Assembly: GCF_005887555.1 (NCBI RefSeq)
Contig: NZ_VCIA01000001.1
Coordinates: 2,356,001-2,420,000, forward strand
Origin: Lentibacillus cibarius
Lineage (GTDB): Bacteria; Bacillota; Bacilli; Bacillales; Amphibacillaceae
Reading direction: 5' to 3'
Length of the DNA stretch: 64,000 nt
The translations under genes and the position numbers were made by a program. Numbering within the stretch: the stretch's first letter is position 1; each line of letters opens with the position of its first letter. Below the pieces are notes generated by a model that searched no databases, was not told where the DNA came from, and saw only the letters and a list, made by a program, of their open reading frames with translations. Positions 1 to 9,809 of the stretch are shown in pieces.

Positions 1-350
1 CTATCTCCCCTGCAATTTCTATAATAACGAATGAATGTTAATTACCTATTAATTCAATGTAAATATTCTGTAAAGTTTTATGTAGGAAAAGTTAAGTTGT
101 ATTTCATGGCGATATTATTATTGGTAGGAATGATAGGGGGTTATTGGTGATTACTATAAACACTCTTATATATACACTGAAGCCTTTTGATACCATCAAG
201 AAAAGACCTGCGGTGATATGTCAAGAGGAAAATAACTAAATATTCGATTGTCAAGGTTCAATTTTGCGAAAAAAGGCATCAGGAAACTAGACCAGTAAAT
301 AAATGGAAATTACTGGTAATCAGTAAAAGGATTTAGAAGCTATTTGTGCT
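1..350. other. AT-rich stretch, no gene seen
   Basis: I find no reading frame with a ribosome site here. The stretch lies downstream of the IS110 transposase and probably contains that element's right terminus. IS110 elements lack long inverted repeats, so I cannot place the end. Confidence 0.4.
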
Positions 351-1580
351 TCATGCATTCACGCTCCTTTTTGGCGTGTAGATTTGGTGATTGCGTAGTA
401 GCACATCCACCAAACGCACTAATTTTCTTGCGGTTAAGACGAGTGCTCTTTTGTGTTGATGCTTAGGTACTTCACTGTATTTTTTCGCGTAATATGCTTG
501 ATACTCAGGAACGTGCCGTCTTACCGAGTTGGCGGCTTCAACCAGGTAATATCTGAGGTACTGATTCCCGTTACGCGTAAGTGAAGTGTCGTCAGCTGTG
601 AAGCGGCCTGATTGGTGCTTTCGCCAATAAAGGCCTGCATATTTGGCTATCTTAGTTTCATCATCAAATCGCTCAATTTGGCCGATTTCGGCGATGATTC
701 CCGCAGTAAACACGGGCCCGATGCCTGGGATAGTGACAAGCGTTTGTGGCAGTCCAGCCATGATACGCTCGATTGCTTTATCAATTTCCTTTATCTGTTT
801 TTGGAGTGTGCGAATGACTTCGATAGTTGTACCAAGAATAACATCGATAGAGTCTTCCACAACCTTGTCCAGACGGTAAGAAGAACGAACGGCTTTCTGA
901 ATGGATTTCGCAACACATTCCGGGTCACCAAAGCGATTTCTGCCCTTTTCTTGTAGAAAATCAGCTAGATCTTCAACCGGCATTTGCGCAAGTTCATCCA
1001 GACTGAACTTCTCGAAAAACAGTTCCATCATGGCATTCCCAAAAACGGAAGAATCGACTTCCTCTTTGAAGGTATTGCATTTAAAACTCAAGTGTTGAAG
1101 GAAGTGCTGCTTTTCCTTGGTAACCTGATGAACTAGCTGATACCTGGAGCGTGTAAGCTGTTGGAGCGCAACATATTGGCTCTCTTTGACAACAGACATT
1201 GGCAATCGGCCAAAACGCAGATAATCGGCGATGACGAACGCATCAATTTCATCGGTTTTGTCCATGTCGCTATAACTCTTTTTAAAGTTCGCAATCTGTT
1301 TTGGATTCATGACAAATACCTCTGCGCCAAGTGCTTTGAGTGCCTCATCATGATGAAGAAACATGGATGGATGAAAACTATAAACGGACGTGGATTCAAG
1401 CCCGAATTTGAGCGTATCAACAGCCTGATCACGCAAATATTCCAAAACAGTATCCCGAAGCTCACTAGCACCAGGAAGGTCATTGGAAACCGTGAAGGAT
1501 TTAACCTTTTCTCCTTCACCATCCAGCAAACAAATCTTGATATCAAAAGAACTAACATCTAATCCAGCAAATAATTTCAT
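351..1580 (-). CDS. IS110 family transposase (DEDD recombinase)
   Basis: About 409 residues. The N-terminal RuvC-like DEDD domain shows GLDVSSFDIKICLL (first Asp), GLESTSVY (Glu) and TDEIDAFVIADYL (last Asp pair). The C-terminal Transposase_20 domain shows IPGIGPVFTAGIIAEIG followed by HQSGRF, which carries the serine expected of this family. The open frame extends to 1667, but the start at 1580 is preferred because AAAGGAGGAG lies just upstream and the residues before it are unrelated to the family. The enzyme cuts and joins DNA through a Holliday-type intermediate, guided in characterised members by a bridge RNA encoded in the element. It looks intact and there is one copy in the window. 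Confidence 0.9.
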   Translation of the reverse strand: MKLFAGLDVSSFDIKICLLDGEGEKVKSFTVSNDLPGASELRDTVLEYLRDQAVDTLKFGLESTSVYSFHPSMFLHHDEALKALGAEVFVMNPKQIANFKKSYSDMDKTDEIDAFVIADYLRFGRLPMSVVKESQYVALQQLTRSRYQLVHQVTKEKQHFLQHLSFKCNTFKEEVDSSVFGNAMMELFFEKFSLDELAQMPVEDLADFLQEKGRNRFGDPECVAKSIQKAVRSSYRLDKVVEDSIDVILGTTIEVIRTLQKQIKEIDKAIERIMAGLPQTLVTIPGIGPVFTAGIIAEIGQIERFDDETKIAKYAGLYWRKHQSGRFTADDTSLTRNGNQYLRYYLVEAANSVRRHVPEYQAYYAKKYSEVPKHQHKRALVLTARKLVRLVDVLLRNHQIYTPKRSVNA

Positions 1581-1621
1581 GGGGGGTTCTCCTCCTTTCG
1601 ATTTAGAATCATTGGTACTAT

Positions 1622-1882
1622 TTCTTGGACGCCCTGAGATATCCCTAGTGTGAACGCCGATCAGCAACCTCGTGTATAAGTACTAACCCTGATTCGAAAG
1701 CCGCCCTGGGGCTACTAACACCCAGGTTCGAGATTCAGGGTGCACAGCCTGCGAGTAGGAAGGTCCGAACGCACACTGGGAAACAGTCTTTACGTGTGGT
1801 CTAGCCACAAGGGGGAAAAGAATTGTCCCAAATGATCCTAAGACCATTATCTAGGAACATCACGGGACGTCCAAGACTTTTG
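1622..1882 (-). ncRNA. candidate IS110 bridge RNA / structured non-coding end
   Basis: This is the non-coding segment immediately 5' of the IS110 transposase. It is rich in pairing. CCTGGG near 1705 pairs with CCCAGG near 1722 around a loop, and this is enclosed by CCCTGA and TCAGGG (1687-1740). CACAC and GTGTG enclose CTG/CAG near 1772-1798. An outer imperfect inverted repeat joins TCTTGGACG (1624) to CGTCCAAGA (1868). Established knowledge: IS110 group elements carry a bridge RNA with two internal loops in the end upstream of the recombinase. Strand and exact ends are inferred, and I did not identify loop guides. Confidence 0.55.
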
Positions 1883-1960
1883 ACTATATCCAGCAGGAAA
1901 AGTAAGAAAATATGGGCTCAAATGATAGGGCCTAAACATAATATACGAGGGGGAGTGGAT

Positions 1961-2029
1961 ATGATAAGTAATGGAAAACTTGTTGATATATCAGATTTTG
2001 GAAGGTTTAGGTATATCGCGGATAAATAA
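1961..2029 (+). CDS. 22-codon ORF with strong ribosome site, probably a truncated gene start
   Basis: ATG at 1961 follows GAGGGGGAGTGG, an unusually good ribosome site for such a short frame, which ends at TAA after 22 codons. The peptide begins MISNGKLVDISDFGRFRY and matches no family I know. It may be the 5' stump of a gene cut by rearrangement, or a short peptide near the IS110 end. Confidence 0.25.
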   Translation: MISNGKLVDISDFGRFRYIADK

Positions 2030-2167
2030 GATTTTTTTGGGACCTTGAGACGACGTTTTTTGTGAACTGAAGAAATTGACTTGGGTCATTTTTGCAAAGG
2101 AGGCGTACACCATTCCCCTGTTTATCAGACCACAAAAATAGGGGGGATGCATCAACTATCATAATTT

Positions 2168-2204
2168 AAAGGAGAGCTCAACCCCGTTGGTTAAGCTCTC
2201 CTTT
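2168..2204. terminator. strong hairpin downstream of the GGDEF-EAL gene
   Basis: AAAGGAGAGCT pairs with AGCTCTCCTTT, and the stem continues through AACC/GGTT around a short loop, about 15 pairs in all. It lies 14 bases past the stop of the minus-strand GGDEF-EAL gene. T-tracts on either side are short, so it may act in both directions. Confidence 0.65.
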
Positions 2205-2217
2205 ATGTAGTCGATGT

Positions 2218-4377
2218 TCAAATAACCGTTGATTCTACCTTTACAAGTGTAAGCATGTTTTCTATTTCGTTTATAGAAACCGGTGGACTATACAGATAGC
2301 CTTGTCCCATATGGCACTTCAAATCTCTGAGTGCTTTTTCCTGTTCTTCATATTCTACACCTTCCGCCACCAGTTCGACATTCAAATTTCTTCCCATTTC
2401 CACCATTGCTTTGACCAATGTTTTTTCTTTGGAGTTTGATAACATGCTGTTAATAAACGTCTTATCAATTTTTATCCGATCGATAGGTAATTGGTTAATA
2501 CTGCTTAGCGAAGAATAACCAGTCCCGAAATCATCAATCGAAATGCTTACCCCTATCTTTTTCAATTCCTTCAAAATAAATGCCGCATAAGTGGCATCAA
2601 GCATGAGACTTTCTGTGATTTCGAGTTCCAGAAATTCTGGTTCTAGCTTGTTTCCTGAATAATTTGTTTCAAATCCTCTAAGAAACTTGGATGTGTCAAT
2701 TGGTAGGCAGATACATTCACCGCAATTTTAAGCAGAGGGTGCCCGTTCCGCTGCCAAGCATTGGTTTGCTCACATGCTGAACGGAGCACCCATTTTCCTA
2801 TCGAGACGATAGAACCTGTTTCCTCTGCCAACGGGATAAATTCAGCCGGGGAAACGCTCCCCAGCTTGGGGTGATGCCATCGCAAAAGAGCTTCCAGTCC
2901 CACCATGTTTTTGGAATGCAAATCAAACTGCGGTTGGTAATGAATATAAAATTCTTCATTTGTAATGGCTACTTTCAGCCCTTCTTTAAGTGTCATCTCT
3001 CTGTTTATACGGTAACTGACTGTCGAGTAAAATTGGTAGTTATTTTTCCCGCTTTCTTTTACTGCATATAGAGCTTTATCGGCAAATGTGATTATATCTG
3101 TCTTATTTTGTGCATCTTCCGGAAAAAGACTTATACCTATACTTGTTGTTACATGAACTTCTGTGTTTTGTATTATAAGCGGGGAAGCAAACTCATTAGA
3201 ATGCGTTGCGCTATTTCCGCCACGTCATCTGGATGAATATCTTCGAGCAAAATTATGAATTCATCACCTCCGAGCCGGGCAACTATGTCGTTTTTTCTTA
3301 TGCTTTTTTCCAAACGTTTGGCTACCTCTACCAAAAGTTTATCACCGGCTTCATGCCCCATGGTATCATTAATCAATTTAAAGCGGTCTAAGTCTATAAA
3401 CATCAATGCTGCTTCGATCTCGCTATGTGTAATTTCATTCAGGCGTCCATGAAGCATGTGACGGTTAGGGAGGCCGGTCAAGTTGTCGTATTTAGCCATT
3501 CTACTTACTTCGTCCAAAGCATATTGCAACTGTTTCGTTTTATTTTCCACTTTCTCTTCTAAACTCTTGGAAAGACGATTGAGCTGTTCGACGGTTTGGT
3601 TATTTTGTTTAAGCAGTGCAACCTGTTTAATGATTACTAAAATAAAAACTATATAAAGCGAAGTGAGCAAAAGGTTCATTGTTCCGAAACTGCGGACAAG
3701 TACATAGCTAAGAAATATTGCCAACAACAGATAGGAAGTGTTGTCTTTACGCCAATCAATAAACCAATGACCCCTGGGAGCGACACCCAGCTTTTGCACT
3801 TGTAAATGATAAATTCCGGCAGCCCCCTTTAACAGTAACGTTACCGTCCAGAGGGGATCAATCCAGCCACTGTATGTATAAGCTCCTTCCAAGATTTGTT
3901 GTAAGTACACAAAATCAGCCAATATTTGAAGCGAAAAACCAATCGAAAGAAACGTAAAAAATGACCTGTCGACATGCGTGATTTCTGTTTTTTGGATGAC
4001 TAAAACCAGTTTATAGGTTAGAGCGATCACCCAAATGAAATAAGCCAAAAGCCATAAATAATCAGAAAACCCGGGGTAAGGGAGAGATGTCTCTACATAC
4101 AAATAATGATAAGCCCAGTGCAAGACCGCTATACTATATGGAATAACCCCTATGCCTAGTAAGAGCCGAAAGAAACGGTCTTTATCTTTATTTTTCTTTA
4201 AAACCGTGACTATTTTAGCTATCCAATAACTACTAACAGAAATCCCGGCTAGTTGAATCGCAACGATGCCTGTGGCCCGTATAAAATCGTTATTATAAAA
4301 AAAATAATCCACGTATAAGAAAAAACGACGATAGCAAGTGTGAAAATCATTACAGGTTGTCGAAAAATTGCAGTCAT
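2218..4377 (-). pseudogene. membrane GGDEF-EAL protein (c-di-GMP turnover), broken by frameshifts
   Basis: The order is several N-terminal membrane helices, a short coiled coil, GGDEF (RLGGDEFIILLED) and EAL (GLEALLRWHHP, then ELEITESLMLDA and DDFGTGYSS). The frame is broken three times: in an 8-base T run (minus strand) near 4300, near 3185 just after GGDEF, and near 2646 inside EAL. Joining the frames gives continuous homologous protein across each break. The start at 4377 has AGGAGGG upstream and gives a hydrophobic N-terminus, unlike the frame starting at 4408. The intact protein would make or degrade c-di-GMP at the membrane. One break is in a homopolymer, so sequencing error cannot be excluded for that one. 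Confidence 0.8.
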
Positions 4378-4959
4378 TTTTCCCTCCTGGCACCAGTTCC
4401 TTCACCAAGGACTGGTATATGGTAAGTAGTGATTTCTTCTATTTTAACTGAATTGAGTTCCTAATTATACTACGAGGACCTTTTTGTCATTAAAAACTTT
4501 TGAATTGCTCTTCCAGGGGAGGGGGATCTTTCCGTTCATGGATGAAATTCTGACACTACGAATCAAATTAATCGTATTACGAACTGCTATACAAGATCTC
4601 CCTATATTCCAGATCACATCAACCAATATATTATTTAAATGGGGGTTCCATTGAAAGGCAGATTGCAATTTTATAGTAATAATTATCTTAAATTTAGTGA
4701 ATTAAGAAAGTTACATTAAATGTCAAAGTCCACTGATACGAAACTAAAGACGCAGCAAAAAATGTTTTTATTTTGTCACATGATTGACATATTAATGTTT
4801 TTTGCGATGATAATTCTAAGTGATGGTTGTCACGACACGGAAGAATTTGTGGGACATAGGAAAGGTCTTAGATATCCAACTTACGATTTAGATTGATTTC
4901 GGGTCTATTAGTATGGATCACGAATAGTGGTCTCTGAATCTGTGAAAAGGATGTTTTAC
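4378..4959. other. intergenic stretch, no convincing gene
   Basis: Short frames here lack ribosome sites. A TTGACA at about 4786 with AT-rich sequence downstream could be a promoter for the short ORF at 4960. Nothing else is supported. Confidence 0.3.
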
Positions 4960-5127
4960 ATGAAATCTGTTAACCAAGATGTTTTCGATACGGCAAAGAA
5001 GATTAAAAAGATATTTGAGAAATATTGGATTGGCCCTCACCATTTGTATCTTGACGGAGCTCATTTCTATTTAGCATTTTATCAAAGATTTGATACGACA
5101 GAAATGGCTCTGTTTTCCACAATCTGA
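4960..5127 (+). CDS. hypothetical 55-residue protein
   Basis: The ATG follows AAAAGGATG. The product is MKSVNQDVFDTAKKIKKIFE followed by an aromatic-rich tail that ends DTTEMALFSTI. I do not recognise it. It sits in a stretch of gene scraps and could itself be the N-terminus of a truncated gene. Confidence 0.3.
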   Translation: MKSVNQDVFDTAKKIKKIFEKYWIGPHHLYLDGAHFYLAFYQRFDTTEMALFSTI

Positions 5128-5213
5128 TGTCACAAACGAACCATATAAAGAAGCGTTCGCATGGCTTATCATACTTCTAAATAGGATGGGGGCTGTTCAA
5201 GAAACAGGAATGA

Positions 5214-5381
5214 AAAGAAATTAGCATAAAGCCTTTTTATAAAACGAAGACTTTTTTGGAAAAAGCACAAAGTCAGACAGTGTTGTTTGATGATGAAAAA
5301 GAAGTAGTTCCAACATGCTTGCAATTCTTGAAAGATGCGATAGCACTGCAAAAGCAGATGGTTGAATTGATGGAGAAATAA
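5214..5381 (+). pseudogene. C-terminal gene fragment of unknown family
   Basis: An open stretch with no start codon encodes a plausible C-terminus, including FLEKAQSQTVLFDDEKEVV and ending KQMVELMEK. It directly precedes a TadE-like fragment in the same direction, as if both came from a Tad pilus type operon. Family not recognised. Confidence 0.3.
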
Positions 5382-5515
5382 GGCTTAAAAATGAAGATGG
5401 CTCAAGCACAATTGAGTTTATAGGGATCCTGCCCTTAGTTCTGTTGTTACTCACATCATCTGACAATTTATTGTGGGAATTAATGGTGTTCTGGTCACGC
5501 AATCTGCGCTGACGA
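5382..5515 (+). pseudogene. TadE-like pseudopilin remnant
   Basis: The translation has NEDGSSTIEFIGILPLVLLL, the typical TadE/TadG leader with an acidic and polar stretch before the hydrophobic helix. After a frameshift it continues FIVGINGVLVTQSAL, which resembles the end of that helix and the following TQSA motif. The rest of the gene is missing. Assignment rests on motif memory only. Confidence 0.4.
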
Positions 5516-5946
5516 ATATAATCTCCAACTGGATTGGGGAGGGAGGGTAGTGAATCTTCTCCATCTTATTTAATATTTGCTGCATGCAAAAAACAAGAAA
5601 TCAACCAATGCCGTTTTCCTGTTTTACAACAGAATTTCCTTTGAAAATTCACGTATTTCATCAGCTTAAATGGCGCGACAAGTTCCGCTATAAACACTTT
5701 GAAGTGTGAACGTGCAGGGATATTAATGATTTCCAACTTTACGAGGGAAGATGGGAATGGCGGAACCATGTTTCCCGGAGCGCCCCGTCAACAAATCCTG
5801 CATGCGTCAAGACCGACAGGTTTTGGGGTATGAAGCACAGGTGATTCGGCTGAACGAAAGCTGGAGCCACATCCACACCATTCTGGTAACCCTTGATAGA
5901 TAGGGGGTGTAAGACATTATTCCAATACGTGATCAACGACATAAGG
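5516..5946. other. decayed sequence, no intact gene
   Basis: Several frames give protein-like stretches, for example KIHVFHQLKWRDKFRYKHFE near 5642-5700, but all are interrupted and lack start signals. It is probably a fossil gene of unknown family. Confidence 0.3.
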
Positions 5947-6306
5947 TCAATCACCATTGTTTAGTTTGTTATTGATAAATGTGGTTATATGCTTATTTAG
6001 TGGCTGAAGAGACTGGTATGATTTTGTGATTTTATGAATGATTAAAGGACGAAATTCAATCTGCCAAGGAAAGTGACTTTTAATTTCAGGCAAAACATAG
6101 GTTATGTAGTCGTTAAAGGACCTACAATTAAAGCTTTCGTGCATATTCATAATAAACTTTATATGCAATTTATGGTTATCGTTGTAAATGGCATGGTCTA
6201 GTACATCAAATTTCTCGAATGTATCGTTTAATCTGGATTCAATGAGGTTCATGGAGAATTTATTGGTTTTAAAATATAAGGTTATTTCACCGATTATTTG
6301 TAACAT
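5947..6306 (-). CDS. hypothetical protein, paralogue of the gene at 19603
   Basis: 119 residues. It begins MLQIIGEITLYFKTNKFS and ends in a conserved tail HITTFINNKLNNGD. GGTGAT lies upstream of ATG. The gene at 19603-19962 is a close paralogue (roughly three quarters identical by eye), and the 60 bp upstream of both starts are also conserved. The second copy faces a serine resolvase fragment. No known domain is recognised. The conserved upstream DNA suggests that the gene travels as part of a mobile unit with the resolvase. Confidence 0.6.
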   Translation of the reverse strand: MLQIIGEITLYFKTNKFSMNLIESRLNDTFEKFDVLDHAIYNDNHKLHIKFIMNMHESFNCRSFNDYITYVLPEIKSHFPWQIEFRPLIIHKITKSYQSLQPLNKHITTFINNKLNNGD

Positions 6307-6467
6307 ATAATTATCACCCGGTTAGATTATAGCATATTTGGCAGATATTGGTGAGTGGTGGGTTTAATTGGTATGTGTCAATCTTTTCTCGATGTGGTTG
6401 TCACACCAATATATTTGGCACTCTATTTTTGTACACGTTTTCCGGCTACCGCGCTGTCGCTTGGTGG

Positions 6468-6520
6468 CCTGCATGTTTTCGTCACGTTCCAAAACCCGGA
6501 ACCTGACAAAAACATGCAGG
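6468..6520. repeat. long perfect stem-loop at the 3' side of the ISLre2 transposase
   Basis: CCTGCATGTTTT (6468-6479) pairs perfectly with AAAACATGCAGG (6509-6520), and GTTCC pairs with GGAAC inside. It lies 4 bp beyond the transposase stop. It may block outside transcription or be part of the IS end. Confidence 0.6.
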
Positions 6521-6523
6521 GTA

Positions 6524-7933
6524 TTACCTAAAACTCTTCATCAAGTTTCCTATCGCTGATGAATGGGCTGTATATAAACTGATGGAACCTTCTTTTGCGC
6601 CAATCGATGGGCGTGTTGGCTGATTCAAATACTCCGTCATGCGAACGGTCTTTTCAACGTCTCGCTGCTTGCGTGCGCTTCGTTTTTGGGATGTGAGATA
6701 AACATCCCGCAACGTGTTATTGAGGATACCCTGTTTTACTTTCACCATAGCTTCACTGCCTTCTACGCTCCAATGCATCCCCCGTCTTTTCATCCGGAAA
6801 GAAACGCGACGCTGATTGGATTCCATAGCCCCTAAGCCTCGTGCGTCTTCTGGCGGGTCTTCCACTTTCTCACGCCAGTCAAAAATACGATCCCAATTGT
6901 GCTGAATGTAAGTTCGAAAACCGTTTACCTTTTCTACCTGTTTTGCGTTTTCCAGGGTACTTTCGTATGTATCCAGCCAAAGTATGAACTGTTGCCAATC
7001 GTGTTGTTTTAACGCTTTTCTTATCCCGTCCTTAAATTCACTCTTTTCACCGCCTAATGCCCGATTTAACGCCTGAGCTACATGGTAAGCGTCAAGTTGA
7101 TTCAACACGGGATAACGGGACTGGGAAAAGGCTTCCTGGAACCGTTCAGCTGTGTAGCCCTGCCCGCCATCACTATTTGTCACAACCTGCGTATTCTCCA
7201 GCGAATAACCATGGGCCGCATATGACTGCACCTCTTTCCAAAAGTCATCAGTCGGCTTCGTTGTCATGATTACGTGTTGATTGCTGAGTGAGACCCGTTT
7301 GCCATTTTTGACCCAGCCTTCATGCATAATCGCATGCCGGACCTCATGGCTTTTCTTTTTCTTTGTAGAACGGACAAAAACGCCATCTGCCTCTGTATAT
7401 AAATAGTCAACTTCTTTTCCCTCCGGAAGGGACGCTGCTTCCTCCAGTTCAGCCGCCAGTTCCACATCAGCCTGGGACTGCGCATCTCCAACACGCTTCA
7501 CGATACTCCCGACTGTTTGATGACTCATCGTTACGGGGGTCCATTCCTTCAAAGTTTGGACTGATGCACGATACGTGCTCTCACTAGCCAATTCAGCCAC
7601 TTTTACCTCCGTCAGGGGACTGTATCGTTGACTTTTCCGAAGACCAGCCCACTCATCAAAGGGATAGTGAGAATCACCTTTCAGGTCATGCATTAATGTA
7701 TGCCGAAAACGAACTGCCCCAAACGTGAATTGAACCGTTTTCCAATCTTCACGCTCGACAGTCCAGCCCAACTTCTGTTTCTCAGCTTTAATCACCTTAT
7801 TAATCTGTGTGAACACTTCCCCCATCTGGGAAGCAAACACCTCATACATATAGAGTCGAATGCTTTCTTCCAAATCAACTAAGTTGTTTGTTTCCTTTAT
7901 TAATGCGTATAATCTTGATATAATAGTTTCCAT
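6524..7933 (-). CDS. ISLre2 family transposase (UPF0236)
   Basis: 469 residues, the usual length for this family. Family features include the N-terminal helical part, the VQFTFGAVRFRHTLM segment, the YLYTEADGVFVR catalytic-core segment and SDGGQGYTAERF followed by QLDAYHVAQAL. The C-terminus GSISLYTAHSSAIGNLMKSF is typical. It starts at 7933; the leader contains the inverted repeat listed next. The gene appears intact. Confidence 0.88.
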   Translation of the reverse strand: METIISRLYALIKETNNLVDLEESIRLYMYEVFASQMGEVFTQINKVIKAEKQKLGWTVEREDWKTVQFTFGAVRFRHTLMHDLKGDSHYPFDEWAGLRKSQRYSPLTEVKVAELASESTYRASVQTLKEWTPVTMSHQTVGSIVKRVGDAQSQADVELAAELEEAASLPEGKEVDYLYTEADGVFVRSTKKKKSHEVRHAIMHEGWVKNGKRVSLSNQHVIMTTKPTDDFWKEVQSYAAHGYSLENTQVVTNSDGGQGYTAERFQEAFSQSRYPVLNQLDAYHVAQALNRALGGEKSEFKDGIRKALKQHDWQQFILWLDTYESTLENAKQVEKVNGFRTYIQHNWDRIFDWREKVEDPPEDARGLGAMESNQRRVSFRMKRRGMHWSVEGSEAMVKVKQGILNNTLRDVYLTSQKRSARKQRDVEKTVRMTEYLNQPTRPSIGAKEGSISLYTAHSSAIGNLMKSFR

Positions 7934-8003
7934 GAGAAGGCCTCTTTCGAAATGTATTTGCCCGTCAAAGCATACATTTATGATAGAGTGCCTTCTCTTT
8001 TTT
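7934..8003. repeat. inverted repeat in the ISLre2 leader
   Basis: GAGAAGGC (7934) and GCCTTCTC (7992) form an inverted repeat enclosing about 50 bases. On the plus strand it is followed by TTTTTT. It could be a terminator protecting the transposase from outside transcription, or the IS end region. Confidence 0.45.
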
Positions 8004-8497
8004 GACTAGAAAATTGCCTCAGGTGGCCCCGAGAATTATTTTACACATATGTTTAATTGTATAGCCATCATGCAATTTTTGAAGTTTGGGCAGACTTATC
8101 CATATAAAGAACACGTAATATTCAATACACGGTCAGGCGTGTTCAGTTATTACATTTTCAACTAAGTTTCGGCTATCGGGATAACCTTGCACATAGGTTT
8201 TCACATTGAACGCGATATATTTCTAAGGTGTAATACGAACCAATGTTTTGTTCGGAAGTTTATTGATAAGTGAAGTTAATGGCAAGGGAATCAAAAAATG
8301 GGCTAAAAATGATCTTACGGTTGAAGTTAAATATTACGAACATGGTGCACATGATTCTCAAAATTATGGGCTAATTTATTGGTAACTGATCCGTTGAGTA
8401 GTTTGAAGTGTTTTTTCATAGCCGTCTTTTGCTGTGTTACACTCGGTGAAAGTCCTTATTCTCCCTTTCACATTCATCCTAAAGGATGGTGTCTTGT
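8004..8497. other. intergenic with a C-terminal gene scrap
   Basis: Near 8310-8384 one frame reads DLTVEVKYYEHGAHDSQNY and then GLIYW and stop, which looks like a real protein C-terminus without a gene in front of it. The rest shows nothing. Confidence 0.25.
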
Positions 8498-8761
8498 ATG
8501 AAACCATTTTTGACGTTCGTGTTACTGACGGTGGTTATTGTGCTTCTTTCACTGATGGCTAAGACGCTCAAGAAAAAGCTACTTTTTCCGGTTGGTGCGG
8601 TTTTGATAAGTGTCACTTTGTATGTGATTGGCTACATAGCCGGGGGTTGGAGGGGGCTTGGATTTGCCGTGACTGGTGGGATATTGTTTATATCAGCATT
8701 GACCGCTGTGGCTGTCATTTTAATACGGCGACTGATTATGAAAAGGCGTGGGAAAACCTAA
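8498..8761 (+). CDS. small membrane protein, YesK-like
   Basis: 87 residues with three predicted membrane helices and basic loops. The start at 8498 is chosen because AAAGGATGG precedes it and the protein then begins MKPFLTFVLLTVVIVLLS. The GGWRGLGFAVTGGILFI segment resembles the glycine-rich central part of YesK-family proteins. No enzymatic motif is visible. It lies alone and is followed by a minus-strand fossil gene. Confidence 0.5.
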   Translation: MKPFLTFVLLTVVIVLLSLMAKTLKKKLLFPVGAVLISVTLYVIGYIAGGWRGLGFAVTGGILFISALTAVAVILIRRLIMKRRGKT

Positions 8762-8867
8762 TAAATTAAGTTACAGGCGCCAAATGGCCGTTTGGTGTCG
8801 GGCGCTTCTATTTACTTCTTCTTTTTTTCCTTTATTCATAAGTCTATTGAAGTCTTTTAATACATCG

Positions 8868-9402
8868 TCAGTTTCGGTCCTTGGCGGTTGGTTTGTTAAT
8901 GGTGATGACACGGTTTAGGTCGATTGGGGTACCAATGATTGACTGCATCTCAGTCAACGTTGTTATGGCCGGGACGAAGTTTCCAATATGTTGATAGGTA
9001 TTGAATGTATCAATCAATGTTCCTGTTGCAAATGGGCGCGGATCGACGATGCCTTTTGTACCCAGTCGCTCTGCTGCAATTGTACCGGCGCCGTGTTTCA
9101 TTTCCCCGTGGGTCAATGTCGGACCAGCTCCAACAACGAGTACGCATTTGCCGCTAATGCGCCCGGCTGATCGACTGCGGGTGTCTGATAGCACGACTTT
9201 CAGGTTATGTGCCATAAGCGTTTCGATAATATTTCGGAAGATTTGGCTTTTTCCTGTATTTGGCGTCGATATCCGGAATTTGTGCCGCAATAAACGCCAC
9301 TATCAGGTAGCCTTCATTGTTGCAGTAATATGTATTGAAATTGTGAAAGTCACATCCGGCAACACCGGTGTTCAAAATGTGTTTCCTATCCATAGCATCC
9401 AC
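8868..9402 (-). pseudogene. COG2403-type predicted GTPase (cyclic 2,3-DPG synthetase-like), collapsed
   Basis: The N-terminal piece (DFHNFNTYYCNNEGYLIVAF, then AAQIPDID) and the C-terminal piece (VLVVGAGPTLTHGEMKHGAG, VDPRPFATGTL, GTPIDLNRVITINKP) match the ends of the COG2403 family of about 440 residues. The middle is missing and the frame is shifted, leaving under 180 residues. It is a fossil and not expected to function. Confidence 0.6.
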
Positions 9403-9442
9403 TCCCTTTGTTACTTAAGAATTATATATTCTATATATCACT

Positions 9443-9471
9443 AAAAAACCCTTTGCAGGGAGGGTTCTTTA
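9443..9471 (-). terminator. hairpin with T-tract on the minus strand
   Basis: On the minus strand AAAGAACCCT pairs with AGGGTTTTTT around a short loop. It lies between the sda gene and the collapsed GTPase gene, so it probably ends the sda transcript. Confidence 0.6.
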
Positions 9472-9571
9472 AAAGGGGATACTACGGGATGTTAAAATAT
9501 GAGGTATTTGTCAGACCACCAACAAGTCAGTGATGATTCAGCTCACTTTTAGTATCTTATTCATTTTCGCC

Positions 9572-9718
9572 TTAATAACTATTGGCCTCTTCTATCTGAT
9601 CCAACAGGTTGCGACTGATTAATTCTTTTTTTAAAAGCACGATGAAATGTTGATCCACGTTTAAACGCAACGCTATTTTATAAGCATAAATTAAAGTGTC
9701 ATCTAAGGCGTGTTCCAT
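9572..9718 (-). CDS. sda: Sda-like sporulation histidine kinase inhibitor
   Basis: 48 residues. The pattern LDDTLIYAYKIALRLNVDQH followed by FIVLLKKELISRNL matches the Sda helical hairpin (L-D-x-L-I-x-x-Y-x-x-A, then F-I-x-L-L-x-x-E-I-x-x-R). GGAGG lies 7 bases before ATG. In B. subtilis Sda binds sporulation kinases such as KinA and delays sporulation when replication is blocked. No DnaA box cluster was obvious upstream. It is too short to stand out among open frames but has all the marks of a gene. Confidence 0.72.
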   Translation of the reverse strand: MEHALDDTLIYAYKIALRLNVDQHFIVLLKKELISRNLLDQIEEANSY

Positions 9719-9809
9719 TTTTAAACCTCCAATATAAATCCAAACTCGAAGCCAGTCAATTTTCCGCTAGATGTGCAGAAGGTTAGCTACAATAAAGGTT
9801 GTTAACAAG

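Noticed and set aside
1660..1815. Group II intron or riboswitch in the folded IS110 leader
   Set aside because: No domain V-like hairpin or riboswitch core recognised. Position next to an IS110 transposase favours an element-encoded RNA.
1823..2029. Plus-strand ORF of 68 codons near the IS110 end
   Set aside because: Its first half is the inverted copy of the IS110 leader. Only the last part, from 1961, has a ribosome site.
9001..9444. Plus-strand ORF of 147 codons
   Set aside because: It is the complement of the collapsed COG2403 gene, whose minus-strand translation matches the family.
9403..9571. Possible promoter or riboswitch before the GTPase remnant
   Set aside because: Only a terminator-like hairpin for the upstream gene could be supported.
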